From contig JBKPCV010000184.1 in assembly GCA_046727575.1 (NCBI GenBank), positions 1 to 7,067 on the forward strand: a stretch of 7,067 nucleotides of DNA. The letters run 5' to 3'. The notes below the pieces were generated by a model. It was not told where the DNA came from, searched no databases, and saw nothing but the letters and a program-made list of their open reading frames with translations. A program made the position numbers and the translations under genes. This document shows positions 5,886-7,067 of this stretch, piece after piece. The DNA comes from DASPTH01 sp046727575. GTDB lineage: Bacteria; Actinomycetota; Acidimicrobiia; IMCC26256; DASPTH01. Within the stretch, counting starts at the first letter, position 1, and each line of letters opens with the position of its first letter.

Positions 5886-5891
5886 AAGGAA
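5886..5891 (+). promoter_or_regulatory. Ribosome binding site that decides the start at 5902
   Basis: AAGGAA lies 10 nt upstream of ATG 5902, while the in-frame alternatives (ATG 5878 and TTG 5866) have no Shine-Dalgarno. Unlike its leaderless-looking neighbour, this gene therefore appears to be translated from a leader or an internal cistron. Confidence 0.6.
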
Positions 5892-5901
5892 GTTCGGTCA
5901 G

Positions 5902-6675
5902 ATGTCGACGCGCAATCTGTATCTCTATGAAGTTGTCGATGTGATCGGGCAGGGGCAGTACGCCTACATGGAGCACCTCTGGCAGGATCCGGTGCTGCGT
6001 ATGCCCGAGATGTTCAGCTTGCAGGGTTCCTTCTCTGTGTGCGCCGCGGGTGGAGGACGGTGGCCGCAGGTCGTCAACATCTGGGACGTCGGTTCGAAGG
6101 GTTGGATGGGCTGGGCATCGAACGTCGACCGCATGAACCTGAAACGCCGCAAGGCGTTCTACGGCGACTGGTGGGACGAGGCCGCGCAGTGGCGCAGCGG
6201 CGGATTCGATCGCTTGTGCGGAGGTGTGCCAGGGAGTCCCACCACCGACGAGCTCATGTCGCGGGGCGTCCGCGGCACGCTCTTCGTCAACGAGATCCTC
6301 ACCGTGCGGCCGGGCACGCAGCTCGAGTTCCTCGCGGCCGTGGTCGACGAGCGGGTGCCGCTCATGCGCGACTACGGGCACGAGCCGACGGGGATCTACG
6401 AGGTGCTCTCGAACCAGCACGAGGTCGTCATGGTGTGGGCGACCGACATCCCGGCGCACGTGCGGCTGCACCAGAACCGCGACAGCACGCGTGGGCTGTG
6501 CAACGAAGGTGAGACCGATGAGCGGCTCGTGAGATGGGACCGTCGGTCGGCCGAGTATGTGACCGGTGGCGACGCCCACGTCATGACGCCGCTCCCGCGG
6601 ACGGTCTACGGACCGCCCGATTGGGAGGACGCGTCGCTCGACGACTGGCTGGAGCAGACTCAGGCGTCGACGTGA
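5902..6675 (+). CDS. NIPSNAP-like duplicated dimeric alpha/beta-barrel protein
   Basis: This 257-residue protein has two similar halves, each with the strand-helix-strand pattern of the dimeric alpha/beta-barrel (ferredoxin-like) fold. The first half starts at NLYLYEVVDVIGQGQYAYMEHL (about 5-26), with strand VVNIWDVGSKGWMGW at 57-71. The second starts at TLFVNEILTVRPGTQLEFLAAV (126-147), with strands GIYEVLSN and EVVMVWATDI (164-183). The strand-turn-helix pattern and the xVVxxWxx strands resemble NIPSNAP-like proteins, which often sit beside catabolic genes in actinobacteria. Function is unknown. Family members are small-ligand binders or monooxygenase-like, and no cofactor residues can be pointed to. 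Translation starts at ATG 5902, set by AAGGAA at 5886-5891. It follows the SnoaL-like gene by 72 nt on the same strand, so the two are probably co-expressed. It is predicted to be cytoplasmic, with no signal peptide and no membrane segment. Confidence 0.72.
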   Translation: MSTRNLYLYEVVDVIGQGQYAYMEHLWQDPVLRMPEMFSLQGSFSVCAAGGGRWPQVVNIWDVGSKGWMGWASNVDRMNLKRRKAFYGDWWDEAAQWRSGGFDRLCGGVPGSPTTDELMSRGVRGTLFVNEILTVRPGTQLEFLAAVVDERVPLMRDYGHEPTGIYEVLSNQHEVVMVWATDIPAHVRLHQNRDSTRGLCNEGETDERLVRWDRRSAEYVTGGDAHVMTPLPRTVYGPPDWEDASLDDWLEQTQAST

Positions 6676-6702
6676 CCGAACCGTTGCGCCGCTAGCTGTC
6701 GT

Positions 6703-6879
6703 TCAGGCTTCGAGGTATTCGCGGAGCTCGCACGCCGGGCACCGCGCGGGTACCGACGGCTCGGCGTGGGCGAACGGATGGGCGACGGGACGGGCGGGCA
6801 GGGGTGGAGCGGTGGGCTGTATCGAGCGGCGACGGAAGCGCCTCTTCTCACCTGGCTTCACGGTCGTCAACACCGTCAT
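6703..6879 (-). CDS. Small basic, proline-rich protein with a C-terminal CxxC motif
   Basis: This 58-residue protein is not recognised as any known family. Translation initiation is unusually convincing: a consensus AGGAGG (6885-6890) sits 5 nt before ATG 6879. The N-terminal part has a basic cluster (KRRFRRR, residues 12-18). The middle is proline/alanine-rich with two histidines (HPFAH, 34-38). The C-terminus carries CPAC (47-50) followed by an acidic helix-like tail. One CxxC alone could bind metal in a dimer, form a disulfide, or contact nucleic acid together with the basic cluster. An upstream in-frame ATG (7044) was rejected because it would run through the end of the neighbouring gene with Arg/Pro-rich sequence. 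It is convergent with the dimeric-barrel gene (27-nt gap) and lies 100 nt downstream of the partial gene at the right edge. It may belong to a small-protein family of this lineage. Confidence 0.6.
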   Translation of the reverse strand: MTVLTTVKPGEKRRFRRRSIQPTAPPLPARPVAHPFAHAEPSVPARCPACELREYLEA

Positions 6880-6884
6880 GGAAG

Positions 6885-6890
6885 CCTCCT
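6885..6890 (-). promoter_or_regulatory. Consensus Shine-Dalgarno of the 58-residue protein
   Basis: Read on the minus strand this is AGGAGG, the full anti-16S match, with a 5-nt spacer (CTTCC) to ATG 6879. It is the strongest ribosome binding site in the window and the main reason for calling the small gene. Confidence 0.75.
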
Positions 6891-6912
6891 GGGGGGCTGG
6901 GGGCTGGTACCA

Positions 6913-6918
6913 ACGATA
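6913..6918 (-). promoter_or_regulatory. -10-like hexamer TATCGT upstream of the small protein
   Basis: TATCGT on the minus strand is the same hexamer as in front of the alcohol dehydrogenase. It lies 33 nt before ATG 6879 and predicts a leader of about 26 nt that contains the AGGAGG. No strong -35 is present; TTCTTC at 6936-6941 has the right spacing (17 nt) but matches weakly. Confidence 0.35.
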
Positions 6919-6979
6919 CGGCCGTCGTGTGAACGGAAGAAGTCGCGCGGGCTGCGCGTGCGTAACAGGCGCGGGAATC

Positions 6980-7067
6980 TCAGCCTTCGAGCGGGAAGGC
7001 GTCGACCGGGAGGTCGCGGTCGTCGGGCGCTTCGGCGACCGCATACACCGTACTGGCCGCGAACTCC
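6980..7067 (-). CDS. C-terminal tail of an unidentified protein leaving the window
   Basis: On the minus strand a reading frame enters from the right edge and ends with TGA at 6982-6980. The visible 28 residues include ASTVYAVAEAPDDRDLPVD and end in AFPLEG. The frame has the GC-biased third positions of its neighbours and its stop is followed by a promoter-like gap, so a real gene end is plausible. It is too short to assign a family. The identity depends on sequence beyond the window. Confidence 0.5.
   Translation of the reverse strand, partial: EFAASTVYAVAEAPDDRDLPVDAFPLEG

Noticed and set aside
5866..5901. Upstream starts (TTG 5866, ATG 5878) for the dimeric-barrel gene
   Set aside because: Neither has a Shine-Dalgarno, and 5866 overlaps the hairpin at 5849-5866. 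ATG 5902 has AAGGAA at a suitable distance and starts directly before the first beta strand.
6676..6702. A terminator between the convergent dimeric-barrel and small-protein genes
   Set aside because: The 27-nt gap contains no stem of convincing length and no T-tract on either strand.
6703..6879. The small CxxC protein as a mycofactocin precursor (MftA) or other modified peptide
   Set aside because: Its C-terminus does not show the conserved Val-Tyr ending and core of MftA, and no radical SAM or modification gene is visible nearby.
1..7067. CRISPR arrays, tRNA or rRNA genes, insertion sequences, riboswitches
   Set aside because: No regularly spaced direct repeats, cloverleaf-like blocks, transposase motifs or recognisable aptamer cores were seen on either strand.

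Overview
The window is GC-rich, with coding regions dense in C/G third positions, short gaps, GTG starts, and TANNNT -10 elements directly upstream of start codons (leaderless style). This suggests a high-GC actinobacterium. The protein styles fit a mycobacterial or Acidimicrobiia-like lineage, but the exact taxon is an inference. No tRNA, rRNA, CRISPR array, transposase or phage gene was seen.

Layout. Positions 1-333 (+) hold the C-terminal end of a molybdenum hydroxylase large subunit (CoxL/xanthine dehydrogenase family). A 47-nt near-perfect hairpin (348-394) separates it from a convergent block on the minus strand. That block, in transcription order from right to left, has six tightly packed genes: a medium-chain zinc alcohol dehydrogenase (5189-4236), a metallo-beta-lactamase-fold hydrolase (4239-3334), a short-chain dehydrogenase (3317-2469), an enoyl-CoA hydratase/isomerase family protein (2469-1687), a small cytochrome-c-like four-helix protein that has lost its haem-binding cysteines (1654-1220), and a trans-aconitate methyltransferase-like enzyme (1201-419). 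Junctions are 4-nt overlap, 16 nt, 1-nt overlap, 32 nt and 18 nt, as expected of a single operon.

Only 37 bp separate the start of that operon from a divergent plus-strand pair: a SnoaL/NTF2-like protein (5227-5829) and a duplicated dimeric alpha/beta-barrel (NIPSNAP-like) protein (5902-6675). Both sides of the 37-bp gap carry a -10-like hexamer placed for leaderless transcription. To the right lie a small, very well-initiated 58-residue protein with one CxxC motif (6879-6703, minus) and the C-terminal tail of another minus-strand gene that leaves the window (7067-6980).

How the genes may work together (inference): two dehydrogenases, a crotonase-fold enzyme, an MBL-fold hydrolase (lactonase/thioesterase type), a SnoaL-like protein and a dimeric-barrel protein form a plausible catabolic cassette for a hydrophobic, cyclic or acyl-CoA-linked substrate. 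The substrate cannot be read from sequence. The most unusual items are the haem-less cytochrome-like protein, a triple-hairpin element translated in frame at the start of the MBL gene, and the tightly packed divergent leaderless promoters.
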